The notes: generated from the letters alone by a model not told the origin. Positions 9,940-18,593 are shown, counted from the first letter of the stretch. The stretch is 35,695 bases of DNA from Rhodobacter capsulatus (GCF_005144475.1 NZ_SWJZ01000156.1:1-35695); one strand, 5' to 3'. Program-made: numbers and translations.

Positions 9940-12444
9940 TCAGGAAGTGACGCCCTCAAAGACAAGCCCGCAGTAACGGTCATACCGCAAGCCCGCGCAG
10001 ATCGTGCCGTCGTCACTCACCGGGCAGAGCCGGACCTCGGCGCGTTTCCACTCGGGCCAGTCGCGGGTGACAGCGACGATCTGCGGCAAGGTCTGATCGG
10101 GCAAGGGCAGCGCATCCAGCCGCGCCGCGCGGGCCGAAACCTCGGAGAGCGCCCAGGCCTCGGCTGGGGACAGATCGGCGCCCTCGGCCCAAGGGACCAG
10201 CCCCGCAGCCGTCTGCCGCGCCAGAACAAGGGTGCGGGTCGGACCGCCCAACCGGGTCGGATAGCTGGTGTCGGGGCTGCCGCCGCCGCCGTCGCGGTAG
10301 CCGCGCGCCAGATCGACAAGGTTGTGAAGCGCCTGCGTCCGGGCCGCGGCAGCCTTGCCCAGAGCCTCGGTTTCGGCGCGGATCAGCGCCTCGGGCACCG
10401 CTTCGGCCTCTGGCCCATGCACCGCCTCGATCAGGGCGCGCAGGCCATGCGGCGCCTCGATCCGGCCCGCGGCAAACAGCACCTTTGCCGTGCGCCATTG
10501 ATCGGCCAGATCATAGACCCAGGCCCCCCGCCCCAACGTGCCCCGCAGCCAGCGGTCATCGGTGACAACGGCAGAGTCGGGGGAAAGAACATGAAGCATC
10601 GGCGTGGCCACCGGGCGGTTGGCGGCCGGGCGTTCGCTCATGTGCCGCCAAAGCCTGCCTGCGCGCTGGATCAGCGCGGCGATCGGGGCAAGGTCCGAGA
10701 TCATCACGTCGAAATCGAGATCGAGCGAGGATTCCAGCACCTGCGTGCCCACCAGCACGAAGCTCGCCCGCCCCTGCCCCGCCTTGCCAACCGTCGCCAG
10801 AACCTCGGCCTCGATCCGCTTGCGGTCACAAAGCGCGAAACGGGCGTGCAACAGCCGCGCCGGAATACCCCTTGCTCGCAGATCGGCCCAAGCCGCAATC
10901 GCCTCGTCGACCGAGTTGCGCACGAACACGCAGGCCGCACCCTGCCCCGCCAACGCGACCAGCTGCTCCACCGCAGCCTCGACCGTTTCGATCCGGGCAA
11001 CCGTGACCGGCCCCTTGACCGGGCGCGGATCGGGGGCAAAGTCGCTGCGCGCCGCGCCCCCCGCCACCGTCAACGCCGGATAGGCCGGGCTGTCGTTCCT
11101 GCCGCCATAGATGGCCAACAACTTTTCGCGCAGCGAAAGCGGCAAGGTCGCCGTGAGCAGGATGGCAGAACCGCCAGACGCACGATGCATCTGCAACAGC
11201 CGCTCCAGTTCCTTGGCGATATAGGCCTCGCCCATCTCGTGGACCTCGTCGACGATCAGGATTTTCGACGAAAGGCCAAAGTGGCGCAAAGCCTGATGCT
11301 TGACCGGCAGCACCGCCATCAGCGCCTGATCGATCGTGCCCACGCCGACATCGGCCAAAAGCGCGCGGCGGCGGCTTTCGGCCAGCCAGTCGGTGCAGGA
11401 GGGCTCATCCTCGCCACCTGCGCCGCCCGAAACCAGATCGCGGAAATCGGCCGACAGCCCCGCCCGCCCATGCGCCAACGTCAACGTAGGCGTGGCAAAG
11501 ATCTTGCCGACGATCTGCGCGGAACGGCGAAACATCGCATCCGCCGTCGCCATCGTGGGCAGGGCGACGTAAAGCCCCCGCCCCTTGCCTGCCTGCGCCA
11601 TCCGCTGCGCGAGGATCAGCGCAGCCTCGGTCTTGCCCGCCCCGGTCTCGTCCTCGATCACCGCCAGCATCGGACCATCGGGCAGGGGCAGATCGGCGCA
11701 GGCGGCCTGCATCGGGCGCAGCGCGAAATCGAAAAGCGGGCCGGGTTGCGCCACGGTGCCGCCCAGCCCCGCCTCGGCCACCGCAATCGCCGCAACCCGC
11801 CGCGCCTGCGTCAGATACTCGGCCAGACCCGGTCCCGGCGCCTGTGCCGAAAACCAGCGGGTGTTCGAGCCGATCCAGTCCGCCGCGGCGCAAAGCCCGG
11901 GCAGCCACCACGACAGCCGCACTGCCTCGGCCAGATCGAGCCCCTCGAGCGACGCGCGGGGCCAAAGGTCGCAAAAGGCAGCGATCACCTCGGCGGCAGG
12001 GTCGGCACCCGAGCCGACATGACGCAGCGCCGACAGATAATCCCGTATCCGCGGAGGTTTCGGCAACGTCCCCAAGGCGAGGCTCGGCGGCTTGCCGTGA
12101 TGCCCGGCAACGGCGGCGTAAAGTTGCAGCCGCAGATCCGGGTCGCCCCCGATCCGGCCTGCAAGACACGCATCGTTTTGGTGCAGAAGAACCTCGGTCA
12201 ACTCCCAGTGGCGCGGACCCTGAGCCGGCGCCCCTGCCAGCATGGCGCGAAAGCTGTCGCTGATCTTGCCCAGATCGTGCAGCGCGACAAGCAGAACGAG
12301 CGCCTCGCAGAGCGGCGGGGCAAAGCCGAAGGGCGCGACCAACCGCTCGGCCACCGCCGCAACATCCAGCATGTGATAGACCGCAGGATGGGCGGGCAGG
12401 CCCGTCTCGGCGGGGCTTTTGCCGGGCCAGTCAAGAACACGCAT
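9940..12444 (-). CDS. cas3: CRISPR-associated helicase-nuclease Cas3, type I-E
   Basis: This 834-aa protein has the usual Cas3 order. An N-terminal HD nuclease carries an upstream H in YHMLD, H56-D57 in LHDLGK and AGHH near residue 120. The SF2 helicase follows with Walker A DETGAGKT, Walker B/motif II DEVHEMG, motif III LLTATLP and motif VI QRAGRLWRH. A C-terminal domain completes it. Cas3 is recruited by Cse1 and unwinds and degrades the non-target strand. Length is near E. coli Cas3 (888 aa) and nothing critical is missing. A GAGGTG site precedes ATG at 12444. It is the first cas gene, 45 bp downstream of the WYL gene. Confidence 0.97.
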   Translation of the reverse strand: MRVLDWPGKSPAETGLPAHPAVYHMLDVAAVAERLVAPFGFAPPLCEALVLLVALHDLGKISDSFRAMLAGAPAQGPRHWELTEVLLHQNDACLAGRIGGDPDLRLQLYAAVAGHHGKPPSLALGTLPKPPRIRDYLSALRHVGSGADPAAEVIAAFCDLWPRASLEGLDLAEAVRLSWWLPGLCAAADWIGSNTRWFSAQAPGPGLAEYLTQARRVAAIAVAEAGLGGTVAQPGPLFDFALRPMQAACADLPLPDGPMLAVIEDETGAGKTEAALILAQRMAQAGKGRGLYVALPTMATADAMFRRSAQIVGKIFATPTLTLAHGRAGLSADFRDLVSGGAGGEDEPSCTDWLAESRRRALLADVGVGTIDQALMAVLPVKHQALRHFGLSSKILIVDEVHEMGEAYIAKELERLLQMHRASGGSAILLTATLPLSLREKLLAIYGGRNDSPAYPALTVAGGAARSDFAPDPRPVKGPVTVARIETVEAAVEQLVALAGQGAACVFVRNSVDEAIAAWADLRARGIPARLLHARFALCDRKRIEAEVLATVGKAGQGRASFVLVGTQVLESSLDLDFDVMISDLAPIAALIQRAGRLWRHMSERPAANRPVATPMLHVLSPDSAVVTDDRWLRGTLGRGAWVYDLADQWRTAKVLFAAGRIEAPHGLRALIEAVHGPEAEAVPEALIRAETEALGKAAAARTQALHNLVDLARGYRDGGGGSPDTSYPTRLGGPTRTLVLARQTAAGLVPWAEGADLSPAEAWALSEVSARAARLDALPLPDQTLPQIVAVTRDWPEWKRAEVRLCPVSDDGTICAGLRYDRYCGLVFEGVTS

Positions 12445-12463
12445 CGCACCTCGCTTGCGAGCA

Positions 12464-12482
12464 GGCCGAACCCTGTTCGGCC
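12464..12482 (-). promoter_or_regulatory. Perfect hairpin between WYL gene and cas3
   Basis: GGCCGAAC, a 3-nt loop and GTTCGGCC form a perfect 8-bp inverted repeat in the 45-bp gap between the WYL stop and the cas3 start. There is no T-run on the minus strand, so it is not a classic terminator. It could be an attenuator, an mRNA stability element or a binding site. Confidence 0.5.
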
Positions 12483-12489
12483 CCGCCCG

Positions 12490-13107
12490 TCACAGATCAC
12501 CACCTTCTTCCTTCTCCAGCAAGCCTTGCAGCAAGGCCATGCGGTCGGCGCGGAAATCCCCCGATTGCAGGCTCAGCCCCGCCATCGCGCGCACGAAGAA
12601 CTGCCGAAAGCCTTCCCGGGTCTCGCACCAGGCAAGCAGCTTCACCCCCTGCGCCGGATGCACCAGCACCAGCGGCAGCACCCGCCGCGCAGTCGTGGTG
12701 CCCGAAAGGTCGGTATACTCGAAGCTGACAGGCTGACAGGCGCCGATCGCCCCGTGCAGCACCGCCAGATCCTGCGCATCGGCGCGGGCCGAAGCCTCGC
12801 CCGCCCAATAAGCGGCGGGACGCACGTCGAGCAGCTGATAGAGGCGGCCCAGAATCCCCGCCTCGGGGTCGGTCTCGGCCAGCCGCGACAGCGCCGCCCG
12901 GGCCGCAGCGGCCGTCACCGGATCGCCGCGATGCCCCGCCAGCGCAAGGCCGCGCAGCGCCGCATCGCGCAGATCAGGATCAAGCGCGGGCGCGGGGATG
13001 GGCGCCCCGACGCCAAGCCCGCTCGCGGCGGCCGCGCCCAAAAGGCGGCCCGCAAGTGCGCGGCGGGTCAGCCCCTGCGACGCGGCATGCTTGTCGAGAT
13101 CCCCCAT
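12490..13107 (-). CDS. WYL-domain protein with Tat-like N-terminus, upstream of cas3
   Basis: The product is 205 aa. The start at 13107 was chosen for its AGGAG site about 9 bases upstream; in-frame starts further up lack one. Residues 1-45 contain LTRRALAGRLLGAAAASG and then GVGAPIPAPA: a twin-arginine followed by an Ala/Gly/Leu-rich stretch and a possible A-x-A cleavage site, like a Tat signal. The C-terminal half (about 128-195: CQPVSFEYTDLSG, ARRVLPLVLVH, KLLAWCETREGFRQF) is a WYL domain, a family that binds nucleic acid or nucleotide ligands and often regulates phage-defence loci. There is no HTH. It is oriented with and just ahead of cas3, so it is probably co-transcribed. A secreted WYL protein would be odd; the N-terminus may simply be a hydrophobic helix. 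Confidence 0.75.
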   Translation of the reverse strand: MGDLDKHAASQGLTRRALAGRLLGAAAASGLGVGAPIPAPALDPDLRDAALRGLALAGHRGDPVTAAAARAALSRLAETDPEAGILGRLYQLLDVRPAAYWAGEASARADAQDLAVLHGAIGACQPVSFEYTDLSGTTTARRVLPLVLVHPAQGVKLLAWCETREGFRQFFVRAMAGLSLQSGDFRADRMALLQGLLEKEEGGDL

Positions 13108-13206
13108 GACCAAGGCTCCTTTTGACACCGACCCCGAGGGAATCGCCTCGACAGATCGCAGGATCATTCCTAACGTCACAGGGTGTCAATTGCTGTCGGG
13201 GTGGTG
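13108..13206. promoter_or_regulatory. Divergent promoter region for the WYL-cas operon and HTH-WYL gene
   Basis: This is the only intergenic gap between the two divergently transcribed WYL genes. On the minus strand a perfect TTGACA (13184-13189) could be the -35 of the cas operon, although no good -10 follows at 17 bases. GTCACA-GGG-TGTCAA and CGAGG-GAATCG-CCTCG are short imperfect dyads that could bind a regulator. Confidence 0.4.
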
Positions 13207-14189
13207 ATGTCCTTTGCCAAGGCCCAGGATCTGATCCGGCTCGCGCAGATGGCGGCGTCGCGGCGCACGGGGGTCAGCCTCGATGAGATCGTTGAGGAAT
13301 TTGCGATTTCTCACCGCACCGCGCAACGGATGACGCAGGCGCTCGAGACCACCTTCGCCAATGTCGCCGCCGAGGATGGCGCGGATCGCAAGCGGCGCTG
13401 GCGGATCGACCCGGGCACGCTCGAGCGGCTGCAATTGCGCCCCGAAACCGCGATCGAGGCGCTGGATTATGCCGCGCGCGAGGCCGGGACAGAGGGGCGG
13501 CTGCGCCATGCCCAGGTGCTTTCGGACCTGCGCGAGGGGCTTTTGTCGCGGCTGTCGCGGCGCGATGCCGCCCGCGCCGAAGCCGATGCCGAAGCGGTGC
13601 TTTCGGCATTGGCCGAGGTGACCCGCCCCGGCCCGCGCGTCTCGATCCGGCCCGAAATCCTCGACGCGGTGACCGAGGCTTTGCGCGGCCCGTTCCGGCT
13701 GCGGGTGCGCTACAAATCCCACCACGCGCCCGAACGGGTGCTGGAACCGCATGGGGTGCTGCTTGGCCATCGCACTTATCTCGTGGCCCGCGACCCGGCC
13801 AAGGGCGATCTGATCCGCACCTTCCGGCTGGATCAGATCCTTTCGGCCGAGGTGCTTGACGAAAGTTTCGTAATGGACCTGGCATTCTCGATGGAGCGGT
13901 TCGCGACGCGCTCCTTCGGCGTCTGGCAGAACCCGGCGCAGTTCGGCCCGGTGGTCTGGCACTTTGCCCCGCACGCCGCCGAACGCGCGGCGGGGTTCCG
14001 CTTCCCCCCTCGCAGCGGCTGGAGCGGCAGGAAGACGGCAGCCTGATCGTGCGCTTCGAGGCGGCGGGATGGCTGGAAATGGCGTGGCACCTCTATCACT
14101 GGGGCGATGCGGTCGAGGTGCTGGAACCCGAGGGCCTGCGCGCGCTGGTCGAGGGCCACCGGCGCGGCGATTTCGGCTCGATGCCCTGA
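13207..14189 (+). pseudogene. HTH-WYL transcriptional regulator, frameshifted near its C-terminus
   Basis: An N-terminal helix-turn-helix (MSFAKAQDLIRLAQMAASRR, VSLDEIVEEFAISHRTAQRM) is followed by a WYL domain (RLRVRYKSHHAPERVLEPHGVLLGHRTYLVA in pieces) and a WCX-like tail. In the current frame translation ends at 14046 after FPPRSGWSGRKTAA. The natural ending lies one frame over, from about 14013: QRLERQEDGSLIV, GWLEMAWHLYHWGDAVEVL, stop at 14187-14189. The switch falls at TTCCCCCCTCGC (about 14002-14011), where one base is missing compared with an expected F-H-P-S-Q-R. This is either a real mutation or a C-run sequencing error. If error, it encodes an intact regulator of about 327 aa. ATG 13207 was preferred over upstream GTG codons because family members begin there. 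Confidence 0.85.
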
Positions 14190-15089
14190 AGCTGGGAGAA
14201 ACGGCGGTTGACCACCGCAATACCATCTGCGGTCCTGTCGCGCGAAGGCCCGAAGGCGCCCCGAACCAAGGGCCCGAGCAAGGGAATTACGCCTCGTTTC
14301 CCGCTGTTCGACGTCGGGGGATCATGTCCGACCGGCCTCGGCCTGCCCCTTCCGCCAGACCGAATTCGCATTTGCTGAAACGCAATAGCCCTCGCACGCC
14401 CGACGGCGTTCGGGAAAAGGGGATCGGGTTGATCGGCGGGCCTGAGGGGGGCCGCGCGCGGAGTGAGATCTTGGAGTCTTCGGTGGTGCCCTTGCCGTGA
14501 TGCAGGTCGAATGGGTCGGACCACAGAATGCGCAACCGATCCGGAGCATCCTGAACAGCGTCAGATCCGGCACGGAACCGGAAGCGTCCCTGCCGGCATT
14601 GTCCTCTGAAGCGGTTGCGGATGGATCGCATGGCGACAGCTGATCCGGAGCGCCAGCGTGGACAGGAGCCTCCGACGCGCACTCCGGATCGGCCGTGCCC
14701 CCCGGCAAGAACGTCACGGCACGAATATCATCGAACAGACGCGCGGCGATGTCCTCGCCATCAGTTTTTTCGGTCGCGGATCGCGCGGGCTGATCACCAA
14801 CACCGGCAACAGCCCGCCAGCGATCGACGAGGTGAATATCTGTAAACAAGTCGCTCTGTTCGTCGTGCATGACGGGCTCCCGGGCTCTCTGCCAACATCG
14901 TCCGGCGACCGACAGAAAAACTCAAACAGACCGACAAAGATTCTTGGCCCTTCAATTAAGAAAATTGGCTTCTGGTGCGCCGCCGCTGTGGAAAACCTCG
15001 AAATCCGGCCTGTCCGACGGCCGATCATGATATACTCGCAAGAGATCATCTCTCTGAAAATACATGAAATTCTTGTCCCGGAGAGAGAC
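14190..15089. other. 900-bp region without a convincing gene
   Basis: No frame here shows sustained coding bias or a recognisable family. The best candidate is a minus-strand frame at 14322-14870 (start MHDEQSDLFTDIHLVDRWR, with GGGAG upstream). It looks protein-like for its first 80 residues and then degenerates into Pro/Arg/Ser-rich sequence typical of an off-frame read. It may be a decayed gene. A/T-rich stretches at about 14925-15090 precede the next gene and could hold its promoter. Confidence 0.4.
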
Positions 15090-16178
15090 ATGCCCAATTC
15101 GACCCAAGCCCAACGCAAACCCGCTGGAAAACCGAAGTTGGGCGATTATTTCACTGTCGACTTGCTGACGATTGAGGCGCTGATCGCGCGAGGAATGACC
15201 CCCACCGAACTCCTCGCCTACCTCGTCCTTGGCGCCGGAACAGATGAAGGCAACACCGTCACCCGCTCCGGCAGGCTGGCAATCTCGCGCACCCTTGCCT
15301 GCAGCAGATATGAAGCCGGCCAGATCGTCGAGCGCCTGATCGCGCTTGGCGCGGTGGTCTCGTTCGAGGACGACCTTGAGGACCGCCGCGACCCTACGGC
15401 TGCGCGGTTCCGGCTGCTGCGCCTAGAGGGCGAAAGCACGCCCGCGGTCACCGCGATCCTCCCGAACCGGCTGCTGCGAGATGGGGCCAGCACGTCGGCG
15501 CTGACGGTCGCGGCTCGGGTCGGAGGCGCGGGCGCGCTGAGGGCGCTGATCGAGATTGCCCGCATGCCCGCCGGTACAGTGGAACCCGAGATGATCGGCA
15601 CCCTGTCAACCCCGACCCTTCGGCGGTTCGGAAGCACTCACATCGCGCGGTTCGATCTTTTTCCGATGGAAGGCCAACCGATCCATCACCCGATCCGGTT
15701 TTCACAGTTCGGTTCGGAAATCGCCCTGCTTTCCGGGACTGGCCTGATCGTGCATGATCTCTGGACAACCGTTGCCGATCCCGATGGCGGAACGCCAGCC
15801 CTGTTGCACCCGATCGGCAGCCTGTTGCGCGGGATGCCCGCAGGCTCAGGCGTGATGACCCGATACCGGTTGCTGGCTTGGGCTCTTCATCGGCTTTCTG
15901 GATTGGAACCGGGGACGATTTCGCAGGCGGAACTGATGGCGGAATGGCGGCAGGAGGAGGCCGTGATCGCGGTGCTGCCGCTCGGATGGCCTACGACCAC
16001 GGTGGTGGCAGTGCCACGCCTTGCCCTGCGCCCCGACGATGCCGCGACCCGCGCGAGGGCCCACTCCGATGCCCTCGCGACGCAGGCGGCCACACAGGGC
16101 GTGGCCGATATCGTGGAACGCCATCTTCCGCGCGCATTGCCCATCGTCCGCGACCTGCTTCGCGCCCTTGACCCCTGA
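15090..16178 (+). CDS. Hypothetical protein with a possible winged-helix N-terminus
   Basis: I do not recognise this 362-aa protein. The ATG at 15090 has GGAGAG about 7 bases upstream; the longer open frame before it lacks coding character. Residues about 28-95 (MTPTELLAYLVLGAG, then ISRTLACSRYEAGQIVERL and IALGAVV) look like a winged helix in which a second helix inserts into DNA, similar in layout to replication-initiator or MarR-like domains. The rest is alpha/beta with no motif known to me. Codon use is less G/C-biased than the cas genes or DUF429, suggesting transfer. It stands alone, with repeats and poor sequence on both sides. Confidence 0.7.
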   Translation: MPNSTQAQRKPAGKPKLGDYFTVDLLTIEALIARGMTPTELLAYLVLGAGTDEGNTVTRSGRLAISRTLACSRYEAGQIVERLIALGAVVSFEDDLEDRRDPTAARFRLLRLEGESTPAVTAILPNRLLRDGASTSALTVAARVGGAGALRALIEIARMPAGTVEPEMIGTLSTPTLRRFGSTHIARFDLFPMEGQPIHHPIRFSQFGSEIALLSGTGLIVHDLWTTVADPDGGTPALLHPIGSLLRGMPAGSGVMTRYRLLAWALHRLSGLEPGTISQAELMAEWRQEEAVIAVLPLGWPTTTVVAVPRLALRPDDAATRARAHSDALATQAATQGVADIVERHLPRALPIVRDLLRALDP

Positions 16179-16213
16179 GAAACGGCGATTTCGGTATATC
16201 AAGACTGATCAAG

Positions 16214-16228
16214 CTTTCTTCAAGAAAG
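16214..16228. repeat. Inverted repeat in the gap after the hypothetical gene
   Basis: CTTTCTT-C-AAGAAAG is a perfect 7-bp dyad with a one-base centre, followed by purine-rich near-repeats (AAGGACAAGAAAGGGCAAAG, 16225-16250). The 16179-16407 gap otherwise holds nothing I can name. The dyad may be a protein site; its one-base centre makes a full RNA hairpin unlikely. Confidence 0.4.
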
Positions 16229-16407
16229 GACAAGAAAGGGCAAAGGGGTCAAGCAAGGCCAAGCACCCTCGCGGGGGATCGTTCTTTCTGTCCTGCGGGC
16301 GGCGGGACGCACACCGGACGATCCTCCGAGCCGATGGTATCGGCCGCTTGCAAGCCCGCCCGCCGCATGTTTACCTCGTCCCAAGGGATCGCGCGGGGGA
16401 GCAGGCG

Positions 16408-17280
16408 ATGGGGGAAGCGGTCTGTCTTTCAGCGACGCAACGGGAGGCGCGGCGCGGGCTCATCGTGGTCGGATTCGATTCCGCCTGGATGGACAACCCC
16501 AAAGCCCCCGGTGCGATCTGCGCCATCCGCTTCGACGAGGCCGCCGTGCCGCAATTCGTGCAGCCGTTGCTCGTGGGGTTCGACGGTGCCCTCGCCTTCA
16601 TCGCAGCCGAAAGGCAAGGGCATCGGCTTTGCCTTGTCGCCCTCGATCAGCCCTCGATCGTGCCGAATGACACCGGCTGCCGCCCGGCCGAGCGGGTCGC
16701 CGCCTCGGTGATGTCCTTCATCGGCGGCGGCGTGCAGCCGGCCAATCGCTCGAAAGCGGCGATGTTCGGCGATGCGGCCCCGGTCTGGCGGTTTCTCAAG
16801 GCTTTGGGCGCGGTGCAGGACCCGATGGCCCTGCCCGCGGTCGAGGCGGGGCTGTTCCTGATCGAGGTCTTTCCCGCCCTCGCCCTGCCCGGTTTCGAGC
16901 CCGCCTTCGCCACCCGTCTTGGCGCGCCGAAATACAATCCGGGCCATCGGCGGCGCTTCCGGATCGCCGATTGGCGGGCGGTTTGCGCCACGCTCACACG
17001 GGTGGCGGCGGGCTTGGGCATTGCGCCGATGGTCGCCTGGGCCGAGGCGATGGGCGCCCTCGAGACGCCGAGGAAAGCCGATCAGGACCGCCTCGATGCC
17101 GCGATCTGCGCGCTCGTCGGGCTGATCTGGCGCGACGGCGGCTGGCCCGCGGCTATGATCGGCGATCCGCGGCAGGGTTTCATCGTGACGCCGGTGTCCG
17201 AGCCGACGGGGGCAAGGCTGGAGCGGGCCGCGCGGGAGCGGCAGGTGCCGTTCGAACTGCGACCGGCTTCGGAAGGCTGA
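16408..17280 (+). CDS. DUF429 family protein
   Basis: This 290-aa protein begins with VVGFDSAWMDNPKAPGA, the RNase H-like GxDxAW opening of DUF429. Later it carries LVALDQPSIVPNDTGCRPAE, IEVFPALALPGFEP and KADQDRLDAAICALVG, the acidic residues of the same fold. DUF429 proteins are predicted nucleases of unknown substrate. GGGGGAG lies about 7 bases upstream of the ATG. High G/C at third positions resembles the host core. Its stop is followed, in the same frame, by a LysR remnant, so it sits at a recombination boundary. Confidence 0.85.
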   Translation: MGEAVCLSATQREARRGLIVVGFDSAWMDNPKAPGAICAIRFDEAAVPQFVQPLLVGFDGALAFIAAERQGHRLCLVALDQPSIVPNDTGCRPAERVAASVMSFIGGGVQPANRSKAAMFGDAAPVWRFLKALGAVQDPMALPAVEAGLFLIEVFPALALPGFEPAFATRLGAPKYNPGHRRRFRIADWRAVCATLTRVAAGLGIAPMVAWAEAMGALETPRKADQDRLDAAICALVGLIWRDGGWPAAMIGDPRQGFIVTPVSEPTGARLERAARERQVPFELRPASEG

Positions 17281-17403
17281 CGCGAACGCCCCCGCTGTGG
17301 CTTCCTGCCCTCGGGGCTTTCCTATGTGGCCCTGCGCCGCGAGGAGGCGCCGAAAAAGGCGCGTGCTTTTTGCGACTGGATCGGCCGCGAGGCGGCGGTC
17401 TGA
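17281..17403 (+). pseudogene. LysR-family regulator, C-terminal remnant
   Basis: Directly after the DUF429 stop and in the same frame, 40 codons read ...CGFLPSGLSYVALRREEAP and then KKARAFCDWIGREAAV before TGA. G-L-S-Y...(10)...K-A-R-A-F-x-D-W-I is the typical last strand and helix of a LysR substrate-binding domain. No start, HTH or earlier domain exists, so this is a stump left after deletion or insertion. Confidence 0.6.
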
Positions 17404-17485
17404 GGGCGAAACTCGTGCCAAGCTTGACCGCCGCAAGACCCGGCCCATGTCTCAACCGATCCCCTTTGGCAATACGAGGCCCGGC

Positions 17486-17833
17486 ATGGCACCTTCTCTG
17501 ACGGTCTGGTTCGACAGCGGCTGTCCGCTCTGCCAACGCGAAATCGCGCTGATGCGGCGGCTCGACCGGCGCGGGGCGATCCGCTTCGTCGATCTGCGCA
17601 GCATTGACGTCCCCTGCCCGATCGACCGCGCCGAGTTGCTCGCCCGCTTTCACGCCGAGGAAAACGGCCGCCTGCTTTCGGGCGCGGCGGCCTTTGGCGC
17701 GATGTGGCGGGCGGTTCCGATCCTGCGCCCGCTTGGGCTTCTGGCCGGATGGCCGCCCCTCGCCCCGGCGTTCGAGGCCGCCTATCGCCGCTTCCTGCGC
17801 CTGCGCCCCCGGCTGCAGAAGCTGTTCCGGTGA
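17486..17833 (+). CDS. DCC-family thiol-disulfide oxidoreductase-like protein (DUF393)
   Basis: This 115-aa protein starts MAPSLTVWFDSGCPLCQRE. The D-S-G-C-P-L-C motif (a variant of DxxCxxC) within residues 10-16 defines the DCC family of thioredoxin-fold proteins. The C-terminal part contains LLSGAAAFGAMWRAVPILRPLG, as in relatives. I chose ATG 17486 because GAGG lies about 7 bases upstream and because family members begin just before the LTVWFD strand; an in-frame ATG at 17447 would add 13 residues. The substrate is unknown. It is a single gene, downstream of the LysR stump. Confidence 0.85.
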   Translation: MAPSLTVWFDSGCPLCQREIALMRRLDRRGAIRFVDLRSIDVPCPIDRAELLARFHAEENGRLLSGAAAFGAMWRAVPILRPLGLLAGWPPLAPAFEAAYRRFLRLRPRLQKLFR

Positions 17834-17895
17834 CGCCCGGCTTTCGGCGCGCGTAGGGATGTCCTATGGCTTGGGAAAACAGGTCAGGACAGATC

Positions 17896-18165
17896 ATGCG
17901 CCCCGCCCTCCTCGCCCTGCTGATCGCCGCCGGCTGCGCCTCTGGCAACGGCGCCGTGGTCAAGGGGGCCGGGCCTGACGATCTTCTGAAACTGCGCGAC
18001 GGCCCGGGCCTCGATCACAAGATCATCATAGGCCTGCCCGATGGCACCCGCCTCACCCGCGGCGCCTGTGTGACACGGGCGGGCAAAGTCTGGTGCCGGG
18101 TCTCCCTCACCGACAGGCCAAACGTCTCGGGCTATGTCGCGGCCGAGTATCTGGCGCATCGCTGA
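17896..18165 (+). CDS. SH3-domain lipoprotein
   Basis: This 89-aa precursor starts MRPALLALLIAAGCASGNG. It has a short signal peptide with lipobox IAAG-C19, so the mature protein should be lipid-anchored. The remainder (DLLKLRDGPGLDHKIIIGLPDG, CVTRAGKVWCRV, VSGYVAAEYL) is a bacterial SH3 domain with two conserved cysteines that may pair. Such domains bind peptidoglycan or act as periplasmic modules. A related SH3 protein is at 28873-29526. Confidence 0.8.
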   Translation: MRPALLALLIAAGCASGNGAVVKGAGPDDLLKLRDGPGLDHKIIIGLPDGTRLTRGACVTRAGKVWCRVSLTDRPNVSGYVAAEYLAHR

Positions 18166-18593
18166 CAGGGGGGCGAGCCCCGAACCGCAGATAGCCCGTC
18201 TTGGCGCAGTCATCCGAAGCTGCTGCTGATGCATGTCACAGCGAGAGGCCTGTGCAGGTCATTCCGACACCTTGTGCGGGCGCTGCGCGAAACTTCGCCC
18301 CGTCGCAGAGGACGGGGAGCCGACTGTGAGGTCGCGGCATTGCACACGCAGAAACCGGCGATAGCCGCCGTTCGCTGGCTTCATGGGGAACGCCGCACTG
18401 CGCAGTTTGCGGACACTGACGCTGGGAATGCGCGCCTTACGTTATCGACATTCCCGGCCTGGAAACGCTGGTCGGGACTACGCCATCGCCGCAGCGCGGC
18501 TTCCCCGAAGCGGCCGCCGATCACGTCGCACATAAAATACGAGCCAGATGTCAGCTGGGCGGCGAGATCTTCTCTCAGCCTTGAGAACTGACA
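18166..18593. other. Intergenic region with no gene
   Basis: Open frames here have no coding bias or start signals. It contains one copy (18359-18414) of a degenerate sequence also seen at 19466-19520. I see no RNA gene or terminator. Confidence 0.5.
18359..18414. repeat. Degenerate dispersed repeat, copy 1
   Basis: GATAGCCGCCGTTCGCTGG... resembles the copy at 19466-19520 (GATAGCCGCCGCTCATGCG...). Both continue through a GCGCACTGCG-like block (here GCCGCACTGCGCAG) and end in GCGGAC or GCGGGC. Identity is partial, so these are old copies of a non-coding or pseudogene-derived repeat on both sides of the VOC gene. Confidence 0.45.

Noticed and set aside
9937-13125. 1062-codon plus-strand frame opposite cas3 and the WYL gene
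   Set aside because: Shadow of high-GC genes on the other strand; Arg/Gly/Pro/His-rich, no family or ribosome site.
14322-14870. Minus-strand 182-codon frame
   Set aside because: Protein-like only in its first part, then Pro/Arg/Ser-rich; no family. Mentioned as a possible relict only.
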